A program made the position numbers and the translations under genes. A stretch of 64,000 nucleotides of DNA from Halosolutus gelatinilyticus (lineage in GTDB: Archaea > Halobacteriota > Halobacteria > Halobacteriales > Natrialbaceae): NCBI RefSeq assembly GCF_023028105.1, contig NZ_CP095491.1:2356001-2420000 (forward strand). Direction: 5' to 3'. How positions within the stretch are numbered: position 1 is the first letter of the stretch; every line of letters starts with the position of its first letter. The notes beneath the pieces are model-generated. The model saw only the letters and a list, made by a program, of their open reading frames with translations. It was not told the DNA's origin and did no database searches. Positions 1-8,007 of this stretch are shown here, one piece after another.

Positions 1-1
1 G

Positions 2-661
2 CGCCCGGTCGTCGGTCAGCAGGTCGCCGCGATCGGCAACCCGTACGGCCTCGAAGGATCGATGTCGACCGGGATCGTCAGCGGTGTCGACCGCACGCTC
101 GACCCGCCAGAACGGGACTTCTCGTTTCCGAACGTCATCCAGACCGACGCCGCCGTCAACCCCGGCAACAGCGGCGGGCCGCTGGTCGATCTGGGCGGTG
201 AGGTCATCGGCGTCGTCAACGCTGCGAGCGCCGAGAACATCGGCTTCGCCATCTCGGCCGCGCTGAGCCGTCGAGTCGTCCCGGCGCTCATCGACGACGG
301 CGAGTACCGCCACGCCTACATGGGGATCGGACTCCGGACCGTCGATCGACTCGTCGCCGAAGCAAACGACCTCCCCGAGGCGGCCGGTGTCATCGTCACC
401 GACGTTGTCCCCGGCGAAGCCGCCGCCGACGCGGGTCTCGAGGGGAGTCCCCGGACCGTCGAACGCCACACCGAACCGGTTCCCGTCGGCGGGGACGTGA
501 TCACCGCACTGGACGGCGAACCGATCCCGGACCGCCACGCGCTGTCGACGTTTCTCGCCCTCGAGACCAGCCCCGGCGACACGATCGCCGTCGACTTCTG
601 GCGCGACGGCACCGAACGGTCGACGATGTTGACCCTCGGCGCGCGACCGCCGGTCGAGTAA
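2..661 (+). CDS. HtrA/DegP-like serine protease with PDZ domain (5' truncated)
   Basis: The reading frame is already open at base 2 and ends at 661, so the N-terminus lies outside the window. The remaining ~219 residues contain the end of a trypsin-like protease domain: a VGQQVAAIGNPYG strand, then NPGNSGGPLVD, in which the Ser of GNSGG is the catalytic nucleophile. A PDZ domain follows (roughly the last 100 residues, with GVIVTDVVPGEAAADAGL and GDVITALDGEPI). Known family role: surface or envelope protein quality control by proteolysis of misfolded proteins. His and Asp of the triad are not visible because they lie upstream. Domain identification is secure; substrate is unknown. Confidence 0.93.
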   Translation, partial: RPVVGQQVAAIGNPYGLEGSMSTGIVSGVDRTLDPPERDFSFPNVIQTDAAVNPGNSGGPLVDLGGEVIGVVNAASAENIGFAISAALSRRVVPALIDDGEYRHAYMGIGLRTVDRLVAEANDLPEAAGVIVTDVVPGEAAADAGLEGSPRTVERHTEPVPVGGDVITALDGEPIPDRHALSTFLALETSPGDTIAVDFWRDGTERSTMLTLGARPPVE

Positions 662-952
662 TTCCTGGGCCTCGTTCGTACTCTACCACTGTCGCTCGCG
701 ACACGGGCTCGATCGTCCCTAGCGGCGGGGAAACGATCGCCTACGCCGATCCATCCCGACGGGGCTCGTCCATCGAACGCCGTAGCGGCGCCGTACACGT
801 CGCGATTCGATACGTTCTCGACGTCCGAAACGACGGGCGAAATCCGAATCGTCCGCGTCGCTTCCGTCCGTTCGAAGCGGTTAGCTAGTCGATAACAATA
901 GGTGGATAGCGGGTACGTTCACTCGGCGCGACCTCCCGCCGCCTGGATTCCG

Positions 953-1162
953 ATGACGAACGATATCGATAAGCACGAGACCGATACCCTGCCCGTCCGC
1001 CGCGAAGAACAGCCGATCGACCTCGAACACGTGACCATCGAAAACCCCGACGCACCCGACGAGTGTGCGATCTTTCCGCGAGGGGCGGACGATGACGAAC
1101 TGATGACGACCTGGATCACCGCCCACGACGACTCGTTCGTCGATCTCGCATCGATGCGCTAG
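953..1162 (+). CDS. DUF7511-type small haloarchaeal protein
   Basis: A 69-residue acidic protein with the motif CAIFPRGADDDELMTTWITA, which I recognise as the core of a haloarchaeal domain of unknown function (DUF7511, from memory). The ATG at 953 is chosen over an upstream in-frame codon at 902 because the sequence before it lacks acidic haloarchaeal character. The next small gene starts 3 bases after its stop, suggesting co-transcription. No function can be assigned; no membrane segment or metal motif is visible. Confidence 0.75.
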   Translation: MTNDIDKHETDTLPVRREEQPIDLEHVTIENPDAPDECAIFPRGADDDELMTTWITAHDDSFVDLASMR

Positions 1163-1165
1163 AGG

Positions 1166-1354
1166 ATGGCCCAGTCGCTCACCGCCGTCGGGTTTTGGCT
1201 CGGAACCGTCCTCCCGATCGTCTACGTGCCGATGGTCCTCGTCGGCATCGACTCGATGACTCGGTTCTCGCTGTTCGTCGGCCTGCTCGTCCTCCACGCC
1301 CTCGCGCTCGTCGTCGGGCACGAGTACGACGGATCGCGATCGAGCCGATCGTGA
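1166..1354 (+). CDS. small two-helix membrane protein
   Basis: A 62-residue protein with two hydrophobic segments, about residues 7-26 (VGFWLGTVLPIVYVPMVLVG) and 33-52 (LFVGLLVLHALALVVGH), and a charged C-terminal tail. It starts 3 bases after the DUF7511-type gene and probably shares its transcript. I do not recognise a family. Membrane location is inferred from hydrophobicity only. Confidence 0.55.
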   Translation: MAQSLTAVGFWLGTVLPIVYVPMVLVGIDSMTRFSLFVGLLVLHALALVVGHEYDGSRSSRS

Positions 1355-1466
1355 TCGTCGCTCGCAATCGATGTGGTCAGGCCGCACCGCGGACCCGATC
1401 TCGCGGGCGCAATACGGTTAATTTCACGTTACTGACTGACAACCGAACAGGTAAAAAACGATAAAT

Positions 1467-1486
1467 ATTACCTTGTGTGGGGTAAT
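1467..1486. promoter_or_regulatory. inverted repeat ATTACC-N8-GGTAAT beside an AT-rich promoter
   Basis: The sequence ATTACC TTGTGTGG GGTAAT forms 6-base inverted arms 8 bases apart. It directly follows an AT-rich run (1451-1469) that could be a TATA element and sits 4 bases before the ATG at 1490. It looks like an operator overlapping the start of the small gene at 1490. Regulator unknown. Confidence 0.35.
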
Positions 1487-1489
1487 CAA

Positions 1490-1656
1490 ATGGGGTCCGC
1501 TGTCCGCTCTGTCGACGATCGAGTCCGAGCGACGCACGGCGACGGTGCGAGCACGGTCAGCCGATGGATCTGCGATGTTCAGCGGCCCACGAGGGCTGGC
1601 GTGCCGTCCGCGGCGACGACGCCTGGATCGGCGCGGTCGAACTGATCAACCGTTAA
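1490..1656 (+). pseudogene. possible small zinc-finger gene with a one-base frameshift after the start
   Basis: From the ATG at 1490 the frame encodes an unconvincing basic peptide. If one base is added in the G run at 1492-1495, the frame becomes a 55-residue protein with CPLC near the N-terminus, a CEHG and a later Cys/His pair, ending EGWRAVRGDDAWIGAVELINR-type sequence and TAA at 1654-1656. The Cys/His spacing resembles the many small haloarchaeal zinc-finger proteins. It may be a gene broken by a homopolymer error or a real mutation. The assignment is tentative. Confidence 0.3.
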
Positions 1657-1679
1657 AATTCGAACCGCGACCGAAGCGA

Positions 1680-1847
1680 CTACCAGACCTGAACGTGCGG
1701 CGTCTCGCAGGTGTTACAGACCACCGCTTCGTTGTCCTTGTAGACGTCCCGTGTTAGCTCGCCGTCCGGACAGTACGGGCACGGCCGTCCCGCGAGCTTC
1801 GACAACAACTCCCGTCCGTTCGATCGCGACACCTGTGAGTCTGCCAT
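1680..1847 (-). CDS. HVO_A0556-like small zinc-finger protein
   Basis: A 55-residue protein (start MADSQ) with CPYC and CNTC knuckles about 20 residues apart, the arrangement of a zinc ribbon, ending in VQVW. It resembles the haloarchaeal HVO_A0556 zinc-finger family from memory. An upstream in-frame codon at 1943 would add 32 residues of non-acidic sequence and is not preferred. Role unknown; such proteins are usually cytoplasmic and may bind nucleic acid or protein. It runs opposite to the hydrolase gene downstream of its promoter. Confidence 0.7.
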   Translation of the reverse strand: MADSQVSRSNGRELLSKLAGRPCPYCPDGELTRDVYKDNEAVVCNTCETPHVQVW

Positions 1848-1973
1848 ATATGTGTACCCTGCTCTGTGATCGTGGAAACCGTTGGCCCTGCCTATGCAAC
1901 GCGATTCACTCTCGATATCGGGGCCCGTCGCGAGTCGATACATCTATCGGGACGCCCGGAATACGTCCGCGGG

Positions 1974-2534
1974 ATGTGGCCGTGGGGACACCTCGCCGTC
2001 GCGTATCTGTGCTACGCCGTCTGGACACACGTCCGGTTCGATCGCCCGCCGCGAGCGCTGCCGGCGATCGCGCTCGCGATCGGATCGCAGACCCCCGACC
2101 TGGTGGATAAACCGCTCGCGTGGACCTTTGGCGTCCTCCCCGGGGGCCGGACGCTCGCACACTCGCTGTTCGTCGCCACGCTCGTCGTGTCCGCCAGCTA
2201 CGCGATCGGCGTCCGCTTCGACCGCCGCGAAATCGCCGGCGCCTTCGGGCTCGGCTACTACTCGCACCTCCTCGCGGACCTTCCGCCCGACGTCCTCACC
2301 GGCGACGTCTCGGGGGCCGCGTACCTCCTGTGGCCGATCCTCGAGCAGCCTCCCGAAGAACCCGTCAGCGGCCTCCTCGACGCGATCTTCAACTACTACG
2401 CGATGGGACCCTACCAGGTCTTCCAGTTGGTCCTGTTCGCCGTCGCCGCCGCCGTCTGGTACGTCGACGGCCGCCCCGGCGTCGGCTACGTTCGCGCTTC
2501 GATCGATCGTCTCGGGCGACTGGCCCAGTCCTGA
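1974..2534 (+). CDS. membrane-bound metal-dependent hydrolase (YdjM/DUF457 type)
   Basis: A 186-residue multi-helix protein starting MWPWGHLAVAYL. It has the conserved features of the LexA-binding, inner-membrane metal-dependent hydrolase family: an N-terminal GHLAVAY His, PDLVDKP, HSLFVATLVV and GYYSHLLADLPPD, with His and Asp residues placed at the ends of membrane segments. The start at 1974 is preferred to the one at 1866 because homologues begin with this W-x-GH motif. The enzymatic activity of this family is not established; the substrate is unknown. Confidence 0.85.
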   Translation: MWPWGHLAVAYLCYAVWTHVRFDRPPRALPAIALAIGSQTPDLVDKPLAWTFGVLPGGRTLAHSLFVATLVVSASYAIGVRFDRREIAGAFGLGYYSHLLADLPPDVLTGDVSGAAYLLWPILEQPPEEPVSGLLDAIFNYYAMGPYQVFQLVLFAVAAAVWYVDGRPGVGYVRASIDRLGRLAQS

Positions 2535-2603
2535 CCGCCGCGCGAATCCGACACCGACGACCGAAACCGTGGCTGCTTTGCCGGCCGTCCCGTTTGCCCA
2601 CGT

Positions 2604-3206
2604 ATGCGTCACTTCGTACTCATCGGTCACGACGCGCCCACGGAGCCGGACTTCTCGCTCGACGACCTCGCGGGGGGCGCCGGACGGCTCGACGCGCTCT
2701 GCCGATCGATCACGTCGTCGTTCGTCACCTCCCACGGGATCCGTGAGGACGTTCGCGCGCACCTGATTCTGCAGGACGAACTCACGATCCGCTTCGACGG
2801 CAGCGAACTCCGCAGGCTCAATCCCGACGAACGCAGCACGGCGGCCCTCGTCCGAACCGCGCTCGAACACCGCGACGAAGCGATCGGCGCGCTGCCCGCC
2901 GACCCCAGTCCCGGCGTCGAACTCTACCGGTGCGGCTTCGAGGCCACGCTCGACGACCTCGCGGATGCGGGACCCGTGATCCAGCTCCACGAAAACGGCG
3001 CGCCGATCGCCGACGTGCGTATCGCCGATCTGGCGGATCCAGTTTTCGTCCTCTCGGACCACCGCGATTTCACCCCCGAGGAGGCGGCCGTGCTCGAGAA
3101 CCGGGCCGACCGGCGGCTCCGACTCGGCCCGCGACTGCTGCACGCCGATCACGCGATCACGATCGCCCACCACTACCTGGATACGGCGGGCTACGAGCGG
3201 TTTTGA
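2604..3206 (+). CDS. trmY: tRNA (pseudouridine(54)-N1)-methyltransferase
   Basis: A 200-residue SPOUT-class methyltransferase that makes N1-methylpseudouridine at tRNA position 54 in archaea, using S-adenosylmethionine. The N-terminus MRHFVLIGHDAPTEPDFSLD and the C-terminal knot region PVFVLSDHRDFTPEE are typical of TrmY. Length matches the family. It lies just upstream of a tRNA-Pro gene, on the same strand. The identification is by recognised family sequence; no unusual features. Confidence 0.92.
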   Translation: MRHFVLIGHDAPTEPDFSLDDLAGGAGRLDALCRSITSSFVTSHGIREDVRAHLILQDELTIRFDGSELRRLNPDERSTAALVRTALEHRDEAIGALPADPSPGVELYRCGFEATLDDLADAGPVIQLHENGAPIADVRIADLADPVFVLSDHRDFTPEEAAVLENRADRRLRLGPRLLHADHAITIAHHYLDTAGYERF

Positions 3207-3289
3207 TCGACGGGAAGCGCCTCGCAGTCGGGCGATCCGGGATCGGTTTTCGGAAGCGTTAAACGACCCGCCGCTCACAGTCCACATGC

Positions 3290-3362
3290 GGGCCGGTGGG
3301 GTAGCCTGGTATCCTTCGGCCTTCGGGTGGCCGTAACCGCAGTTCGAATCTGCGCCGGCCCA
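3290..3362 (+). tRNA. tRNA-Pro (anticodon CGG)
   Basis: All four arms fold. The acceptor stem GGGCCGG (3290-3296) pairs with CCGGCCC (3355-3361), with A73 at 3362. The anticodon stem CGGCC/GGCCG (3317-3321 and 3329-3333) encloses the loop UUCGGGU, anticodon CGG at 3324-3326. The T arm is CGCAG-UUCGAAU-CUGCG (3338-3354). CCA is not encoded and no intron is seen. The 3' end has been copied downstream and acts as the apparent edge of an integrated island. Confidence 0.95.
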
Positions 3363-3364
3363 CT
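3343..3364 (+). repeat. att-like repeat copy 1 (tRNA-Pro 3' end)
   Basis: The 22 bases from the T loop to just past the discriminator base are repeated exactly at 3485-3506. The 13-base core CTGCGCCGGCCCA recurs at 8008-8020. This is the usual pattern left when an archaeal tyrosine recombinase integrates at a tRNA 3' end. Confidence 0.75.
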
Positions 3365-3370
3365 TTCTCC

Positions 3371-3412
3371 CGCACCGCATCACGAGGAACGTAGTGACGA
3401 GTCTGCGGTGCG
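3371..3412. repeat. hairpin downstream of tRNA-Pro
   Basis: CGCACCGCA (3371-3379) and TGCGGTGCG (3404-3412) are perfect 9-base inverted arms separated by 24 bases, within the 120-base stretch between the first two att copies. It could end the tRNA transcript or be a recombinase arm site. The rest of 3365-3484 holds no gene. Confidence 0.45.
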
Positions 3413-3484
3413 TGGGAAATACGCGCAGTTCGAACACGCGAGTCGCAGCGCGCGAACGAAGTGAGCGCGATCGTCTCGCATACA

Positions 3485-3506
3485 TTCGAATCTGCGCCGG
3501 CCCACT
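3485..3506 (+). repeat. att-like repeat copy 2
   Basis: An exact 22-base duplicate of 3343-3364, without the rest of the tRNA. It lies 142 bases downstream of copy 1, too close for the main island, and may mark an earlier or nested insertion that has since been deleted. Confidence 0.7.
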
Positions 3507-3928
3507 GGATATACCCCTTTTTCCGCATTTCCTTACGCGTAGCGGCGGTTCTACGGGATGGTGCGCGTGACGATCGCGCCCACCGCTGTGGCGAGTGCGA
3601 TTCCTACCGGCGACTGAGCCGCGGCTCCGCTGCGGGGAAAGACGTCGCGATCCCCCATCCGGAGACGTCACCCGGCCGGCACGGAGGTGAGGCCGATGTC
3701 TGAGTCCGTCCCGGCGAACCAGCTGTACGACGTCGTGACTCAGACGACGATCGCTCATCCGGCCCAGCAGGCGACCGACGAGCGGGCTCGTCGTGCTGTT
3801 GAGAGTCAAGACCGAGAGATTCGGACGGACGGCGGTCGCTCTACAAGCGCAACTGATTACGAGTATCTACGGTCGGAAGCTGATTGCCAAAGAAACAGGG
3901 GGACTGCACCGGTTTCAAATGGTGCTGT

Positions 3929-4081
3929 TCACCTGAGTGATCGGAATTCCGTGGATCCGCAGCGACAGGAGTTGACTCCTATCGGCCGGATCCGTCCGTC
4001 CGAAAGCACTCTCGCTGCGTATGCTGTTTCACAGCGTCTACAGACGGCCACAATGCGATTGTGGTCGCCCAAGGCGATCAC
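3929..4081 (-). CDS. small zinc-finger protein, island paralogue 1
   Basis: About 50 residues from a GTG at 4081 (a TTG at 4114 would add 11 hydrophobic residues). The pattern CRRC-x20-CRCG and the phrase SDGRIRPIG match two further island genes at 4479-4670 and 8170-8382, so I infer a paralogous family with a four-Cys zinc site. This copy is the shortest and lacks the acidic N-terminal leader of the others, so it may be decaying. Function unknown. Sequence beyond its 3' end is related to that beyond paralogue 3. The 3507-3928 stretch before it holds no gene I can support. Confidence 0.4.
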   Translation of the reverse strand: MIALGDHNRIVAVCRRCETAYAARVLSDGRIRPIGVNSCRCGSTEFRSLR

Positions 4082-4240
4082 CCCGAGGATTAAAAAAGGT
4101 GCCAGCAACTTCAACCTCTGTAATAAATATCATGTAGGTCCCTGGTGCGGGAAATTCGTTCCAAAACACCCGCTCTGCACGGCTACGGAGCAATCGTATT
4201 CAGATTCCGAGAATCCCACGAGAAGCGAGGAGGGTGAAAG

Positions 4241-4339
4241 ATGAGCCGCATTGTCGACTTCGACGAGTGCGAACGCTGCGGCGATCGGATCACCGGCCTT
4301 CGCCGTCTCTGCGCGGACTGTACGCGCGCCGGTTCGTGA
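4241..4339 (+). CDS. 32-residue CxxC zinc-finger miniprotein
   Basis: The tiny protein has CERC and CADC knuckles 11 residues apart and fits a single zinc site. An unusually clear Shine-Dalgarno sequence, GGAGG at 4229-4233, lies 7 bases before the ATG; most haloarchaeal genes lack one, so it supports both the gene and its start. The location inside the island and the size suggest a DNA- or protein-binding accessory factor of a plasmid or virus, but no family name is recalled. Confidence 0.6.
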   Translation: MSRIVDFDECERCGDRITGLRRLCADCTRAGS

Positions 4340-4478
4340 CGCGTGCGAGGGGCCGCTATGAGTTCGCGGACGTCGACACTCCTCGAGCTGAAAGTTCCAA
4401 TCAAAACCAAGAGACTACTGATCAACACGGTTGCATACCGAACGGTTCCTCCTGCAGGGATGTGGTCCCGCAAGGGGG

Positions 4479-4670
4479 TTATTTTGAGATGGCCTCAAAG
4501 TTTGATGCGCCACACCGACAACCGCCCTTCTTCCCGATCGGGTGGACAGTGCCATTAGAAAGAACCCACGCGGAGTAGACTGCACCGCACTCACAACACC
4601 TCCCTGCTACTTTCTGCCGGCCGTCGGTCGTCTTCTCGCTGGTTTCGTATGCACGTTGGGTCTCTGCCAT
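4479..4670 (-). CDS. small zinc-finger protein, island paralogue 2
   Basis: A 63-residue protein starting MAETQRAYETS, with CCEC then CRCG about 20 residues later and the shared phrase SNGTVHPIGKKGG. An upstream in-frame codon at 4733 would add a basic, aromatic stretch not seen in paralogues. The four Cys probably hold one zinc. It lies between the miniprotein gene and the HTH_10 regulator. Function unknown; the family similarity to 3929-4081 and 8170-8382 is seen directly. Confidence 0.6.
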   Translation of the reverse strand: MAETQRAYETSEKTTDGRQKVAGRCCECGAVYSAWVLSNGTVHPIGKKGGCRCGASNFEAISK

Positions 4671-4759
4671 GTATGCATAAACAGCTACCTTGCGGAAGAG
4701 GTACTTGGTTGTATTGACTACCGTATGACACATGATATGGAAATTCTGCTAACAGTAAC

Positions 4760-5422
4760 TCATTCATCATCCGGGTGGGTGAACGTCAAGGTACTCGTGA
4801 TAAGGTTCTTATGCGCCGCGTGAAACCGCTTTGAGAGTGCCTGTTGTGAGACTCCCATCTGGGCAGCCAGTTCGCTCATCGAGATCGTCTGAGGGACTTC
4901 GTAGTACCCTTCTTCAAGCGCAGTGACCAGCGTCTCGCGTTGCTTCGTCGTGAGATCGTACTGGGCGCTCGCCATCGGCTGTTCCTGCTCCTGTATTCGG
5001 TTGAGTTCGAACGAAATGCCGTTCTCCTCGCAATACGCTTGGAAGTCGGAGAGGCTCTCTCGATCGTCGAACCGCATCCGGAGTTCCCAGTTCGTGTCCC
5101 GGCCGATCGCTTGCAGAATCGATGACCCGAGTTCGATGTACGCGTAGACAATTGTTTCGACGTTCTGCGTCCACTCGGCGCGATACAAGATGGCTCCATC
5201 CACTTCGTCGATGGGAGCAACGTTCGTCACCGATTCGTCATTCTCGAACGCCGCTTCGAACTCCGCGTGATCGCCGCCGCTCACCCAGAAGTACGGCATC
5301 ACTTTGTCCTCCATCGTCGCCACAACCTGCTCGATCTCGGCGACCATGTGCGGTGCTTCTGTGAGGGCGTGATTTAGTGCAAAGTCGTCGGATCTAACAG
5401 AAAACTCCGCAACGATACTCAT
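4760..5422 (-). CDS. HTH_10 (bacterio-opsin-activator type) transcriptional regulator
   Basis: A 220-residue protein. Residues 1-150 form a sensory BAT/GAF-like domain of the kind found before HTH_10. Residues ~160-210 are the HTH_10 DNA-binding domain: LTTKQRETLVTALEEGYYEVP followed by SMSELAAQMGVSQQALSKRF. Such single-component regulators act in the cytoplasm on target promoters; the ligand is unknown. It is the second of four HTH_10 reading frames counting from other parts of the window (others at 18414, 24961 and 59130). A clean start at 5422 follows a spacer with no other gene. Confidence 0.87.
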   Translation of the reverse strand: MSIVAEFSVRSDDFALNHALTEAPHMVAEIEQVVATMEDKVMPYFWVSGGDHAEFEAAFENDESVTNVAPIDEVDGAILYRAEWTQNVETIVYAYIELGSSILQAIGRDTNWELRMRFDDRESLSDFQAYCEENGISFELNRIQEQEQPMASAQYDLTTKQRETLVTALEEGYYEVPQTISMSELAAQMGVSQQALSKRFHAAHKNLITSTLTFTHPDDE

Positions 5423-5588
5423 ACCGCTGGTTCGCGTCTGAGAGGGTTAAAGCCGGTGTCGAATTGACTGACCGACTGGAGATAAATTCATGTTATTTCG
5501 AGTAAAGTCAGTGCTATTTATGGCATCTGTCCGTAACACGGATACCGGGATTCTATCAAAGCTAGATGATTTCAAGAGAGACGTGATC

Positions 5589-6143
5589 TCATATATTTAA
5601 CCGGCGAGTTAGGAAACCGCATTTATCGGAATCTTTGTCTGCTTGGTATCGCGGTGATTGCCACCGCCGTGCCACCGGAACACGGGCAGGCTCGCCGCCG
5701 CGATCGTCCTCGTGCTCGCTCGCGTAGTCAACCCCGACGAGATCCAGCGCCTGGAACACGTGTGAATCCTCATTGCGCCGGTTGACTGCAAACAGCGGCT
5801 GGTAGTGTTGCTCCGCGATCGAGCCACCGGAAAGCACGTTCGCGATGAGCGCGTTCAGCCCTGTAAACTCAGGATCGTCGAACTCGATGTCGAACCACCC
5901 ACGATTGTGTGCCGTCTCGATCGCTCGGGCGGCATCGGGAGCGCCACCGTCATCGATCCATGTCCGAAGCCGGCCTCGGGGAAGATCCAGTGCCGATGCC
6001 GTCGCACTCGATTTACAGTCGTTCGTTCGGGCATAGTCGATCGCGCGTCGATACTGTTCGACTGCTTGCCACGCATCCGGGTAGTACCCGCCGTCGAAGG
6101 TGCGCGCGAGCGCCTCCTCATTGATCGAACTCGAATCTCTCAT
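5589..6143 (-). pseudogene. C-terminally scrambled plasmid/virus-type HTH protein
   Basis: Residues 1-~140 look like a conserved haloarchaeal mobile-element protein: an N-terminal helix-turn-helix region (KSSATASALDLPRGRLRTWI) followed by AARAIETAHNRGWFDIEFDD and IAEQHYQPLFAVNRRNEDS. In homologues I recall, this leads into a longer endonuclease-like domain. Here, from about residue 145 the sequence turns basic and unstructured (PARVPVARRWQSPRYQ) and stops at 184 residues, suggesting truncation or frameshift. I infer a broken gene; the role of the intact protein is uncertain. Confidence 0.5.
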
Positions 6144-6432
6144 GAATCTGAGGTGGAACCGATCGGCTATAACGGTTATTGCGTAGTTCTCGCCGAATCA
6201 AAACCGCAAGATGGTGGCGCTTCAAGGGGGTGCTGTAACCCTTCTATGTGGGTCTGATTATCACTTCTGAAAGCCTTTTCAGCCACTGAGACATTCACGA
6301 TTCCTTAATTATATATCCCCCCAGGAGACTGGTTGCTACCAGCACCGAAATGCGGGGCGGCAGGAAGGTGCGCGCAGGGATGGTGTGGAAAGCCCCCATT
6401 CCCGGCGCGTCTCGGGCTACCATAATCCTGGG

Positions 6433-6439
6433 TATAAGC
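6433..6439 (+). promoter_or_regulatory. TATA element of the pilin operon
   Basis: TATAAGC lies 33 bases before the first pilin ATG (6472), the distance expected for a short-leader archaeal transcript. The preceding 6144-6430 stretch holds no supportable gene. It contains a GC-rich, partly self-complementary segment at about 6340-6420. Confidence 0.45.
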
Positions 6440-6471
6440 TTCCCTACCGTTCAGCGGTGCTTTGATTACAC

Positions 6472-6870
6472 ATGTTAGACACAATCGGCAAGAAGCTGAT
6501 CGGAAATGAGGAGGAGCGGGCAGTATCACCCGTTATCGGCGTAATATTGATGGTTGCCATAACCGTCATTCTCGCGGCCGTGATCGCGGCGTTCGTGCTT
6601 GATCTCGGCCAGAGCCAAAGTGTGGGTCCCGCGGCTGGCATTCAATTCGACGAAAACTCAGATGGTACTGAGGTGACAGTTACGTATATCCAAGAAGACC
6701 GTGTTGATGGTGATGTTACTGTACATTGTGACGGAGATACCTCTACCTCTTGTACTGACCTAAGTGTCGGCAGTACAACTACGTGTTCTGGCTCCGAACT
6801 TGACACTCCAATTACAGCCACCGCTACGTACGAAGGGACGGACGGGACTGTTGGCAACTGGAACCCATGA
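6472..6870 (+). CDS. archaeal type IV pilin (PilA-like), copy 1
   Basis: A 132-residue pilin precursor. A short charged leader (residues 1-~16) ends in [11 protein letters not shown], a class III signal cut by the prepilin peptidase PibD. It is followed by the long hydrophobic H-domain [20 protein letters not shown] that forms the pilus core. The C-terminal ~80 residues are Thr-rich and contain four Cys. The second pilin overlaps its stop by 4 bases, so the pair is an operon. Known role of the family: adhesion pili; the particular target is unknown. Confidence 0.92.
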   Translation: MLDTIGKKLIGNEEERAVSPVIGVILMVAITVILAAVIAAFVLDLGQSQSVGPAAGIQFDENSDGTEVTVTYIQEDRVDGDVTVHCDGDTSTSCTDLSVGSTTTCSGSELDTPITATATYEGTDGTVGNWNP

Positions 6871-7289
6871 GAATGATTGAAAAGAACAAACAGAAGAACT
6901 CCGAGGAGGAGCGAGCAGTATCACCTGTTATAGGCGTAATCCTAATGGTTGCCATAACCATCATTCTCGCGGCCGTGATCGCAGCATTCGTGCTCGATCT
7001 CGGTCAGAGCCAGAGTGTCGGACCTGCTGCCGGTATTCAGTTCGACCACGAACCGGCTTCGGGTGGTCCTGGTGAGGTGACAGTCACCTTTATCCAAGAC
7101 CAGTGGACCGATAATGGAGAGGTCTGGATCCAAGACGGGAACAATTGTGTGGATAGTGGCGGGAATCCCGTCAATAGCGGTAATCCACTGTCAATAGGCG
7201 GGACTGCTACCTGTGTTGATGACGCGAGCATCACAGTCGTCTCAGAATATGAGGGAACTTCAGGTACTGTTGGGAACTGGAACCCATAG
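6867..7289 (+). CDS. archaeal type IV pilin (PilA-like), copy 2
   Basis: A 140-residue pilin precursor whose ATG overlaps the previous stop (ATGA); a second ATG at 6873 is equally possible. From [11 protein letters not shown] through [13 protein letters not shown] it is almost identical to copy 1, including the whole H-domain. The C-terminal head differs completely except for the final GTVGNWNP. This indicates tandem duplication with the exposed head diverging and the assembly core constrained. It has a Cys pair in the head, as does copy 1. Confidence 0.92.
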   Translation: MRMIEKNKQKNSEEERAVSPVIGVILMVAITIILAAVIAAFVLDLGQSQSVGPAAGIQFDHEPASGGPGEVTVTFIQDQWTDNGEVWIQDGNNCVDSGGNPVNSGNPLSIGGTATCVDDASITVVSEYEGTSGTVGNWNP

Positions 7290-7633
7290 ATAAGCCATCG
7301 TTTCATTAATTTCTCATTTTTGCGGTTTCTGAGGCTGGGAACGAGCCAGTTCGAACGCTTGGAGCGATCATGTTCGCACCCGAAAGAGTCAACTGCGATC
7401 GACCGGTGCCGTCGGCGGATGCTGCGATCGCCGTTACGGCCGACATCGGCGCCTCGAGCCGATCAGCGTCGGCCTCGACCCTGGTCGCGCAGTATGTCCC
7501 TTCGACAGTCTAGCCGGTTTGAGACAATGGTAGACGACGTACAGCCAGTGGCGCTCAACGAGCTCACTGACCGCGGTCAGAGCGAGTTCGAGAGCTTACT
7601 AGTAGATCCAGGCGGCAGAGAACTGATCCCGCC
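7290..7633. other. 344 bases without a supportable gene
   Basis: The stretch after the pilins is open in one frame from an ATG at 7527 (MVDDVQPVALNELTDRG) into the tail of the repressor gene on the opposite strand. It looks like a fragment rather than a gene. No promoter, repeat or RNA is recognised. Confidence 0.4.
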
Positions 7634-7900
7634 TTACTCGAGATCGTCAGCATCGAGCTCACCGTTGAGGTATGCCCGACCGTGATCGGAGATCCGGTGC
7701 AGCCCGCGATCTTCGTCGTAGTACTCGACCAGTCCACCGTCCTGTAACGCTCGGAGACGACGGACGTGGGAGATTTTGTAATCAACGTTCGCCTCAACGG
7801 TGGATGGGTTCACCACGATCGGTTCGTTATCCTCGTTCAGAAGGAACTCGAGAATCGCATCGTCGGCTCGCGTCATCCAATCCGCCCGTGGCCGTCGCAT
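7634..7900 (-). CDS. PhiH1 repressor-type winged-helix regulator
   Basis: An 88-residue protein starting MRRPRADWMTRADDAILEFL. The winged helix covers nearly the whole protein: NPSTVEANVDYKISHVRRLRAL is the recognition-helix region and GLVEYYDEDRGLHRISDHG the wing. It matches the haloarchaeal family named after the repressor of halovirus phiH, which keeps lytic genes off in lysogens. Its place close to the right att copy supports a viral or plasmid origin for the island. Good family confidence; target unknown. Confidence 0.87.
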   Translation of the reverse strand: MRRPRADWMTRADDAILEFLLNEDNEPIVVNPSTVEANVDYKISHVRRLRALQDGGLVEYYDEDRGLHRISDHGRAYLNGELDADDLE

Positions 7901-8007
7901 TCGCTTTGCAAGACACGGAACACCGTGTTAGACCGATCGATACGATGGTATTTGTACATCGTGTAAAGGCTACAGCCGAGAGTACGCTGTACGCGGGTAG
8001 TTTCTCG

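Noticed and set aside
3696-4244. Open frame beginning MSESVPANQLYDVV on the plus strand
   Set aside because: It runs antisense over the zinc-finger paralogue 1, has no recognisable domain, and its Ser/Thr/Arg-rich second half looks non-coding.
4359-4558. Plus-strand frame MSSRTSTLLELKV after the 32-residue zinc-finger gene
   Set aside because: Its 3' half is antisense to zinc-finger paralogue 2 and only ~40 residues would be free; no homology recalled.
6340-6430. Structured non-coding RNA upstream of the pilins
   Set aside because: GC-rich with weak self-complementarity only; no consensus RNA family recognised.
7527-7685. Short frame MVDDVQPVALNELTDRG
   Set aside because: Overlaps the end of the PhiH1-type repressor on the other strand, has no promoter, and looks like a fragment.
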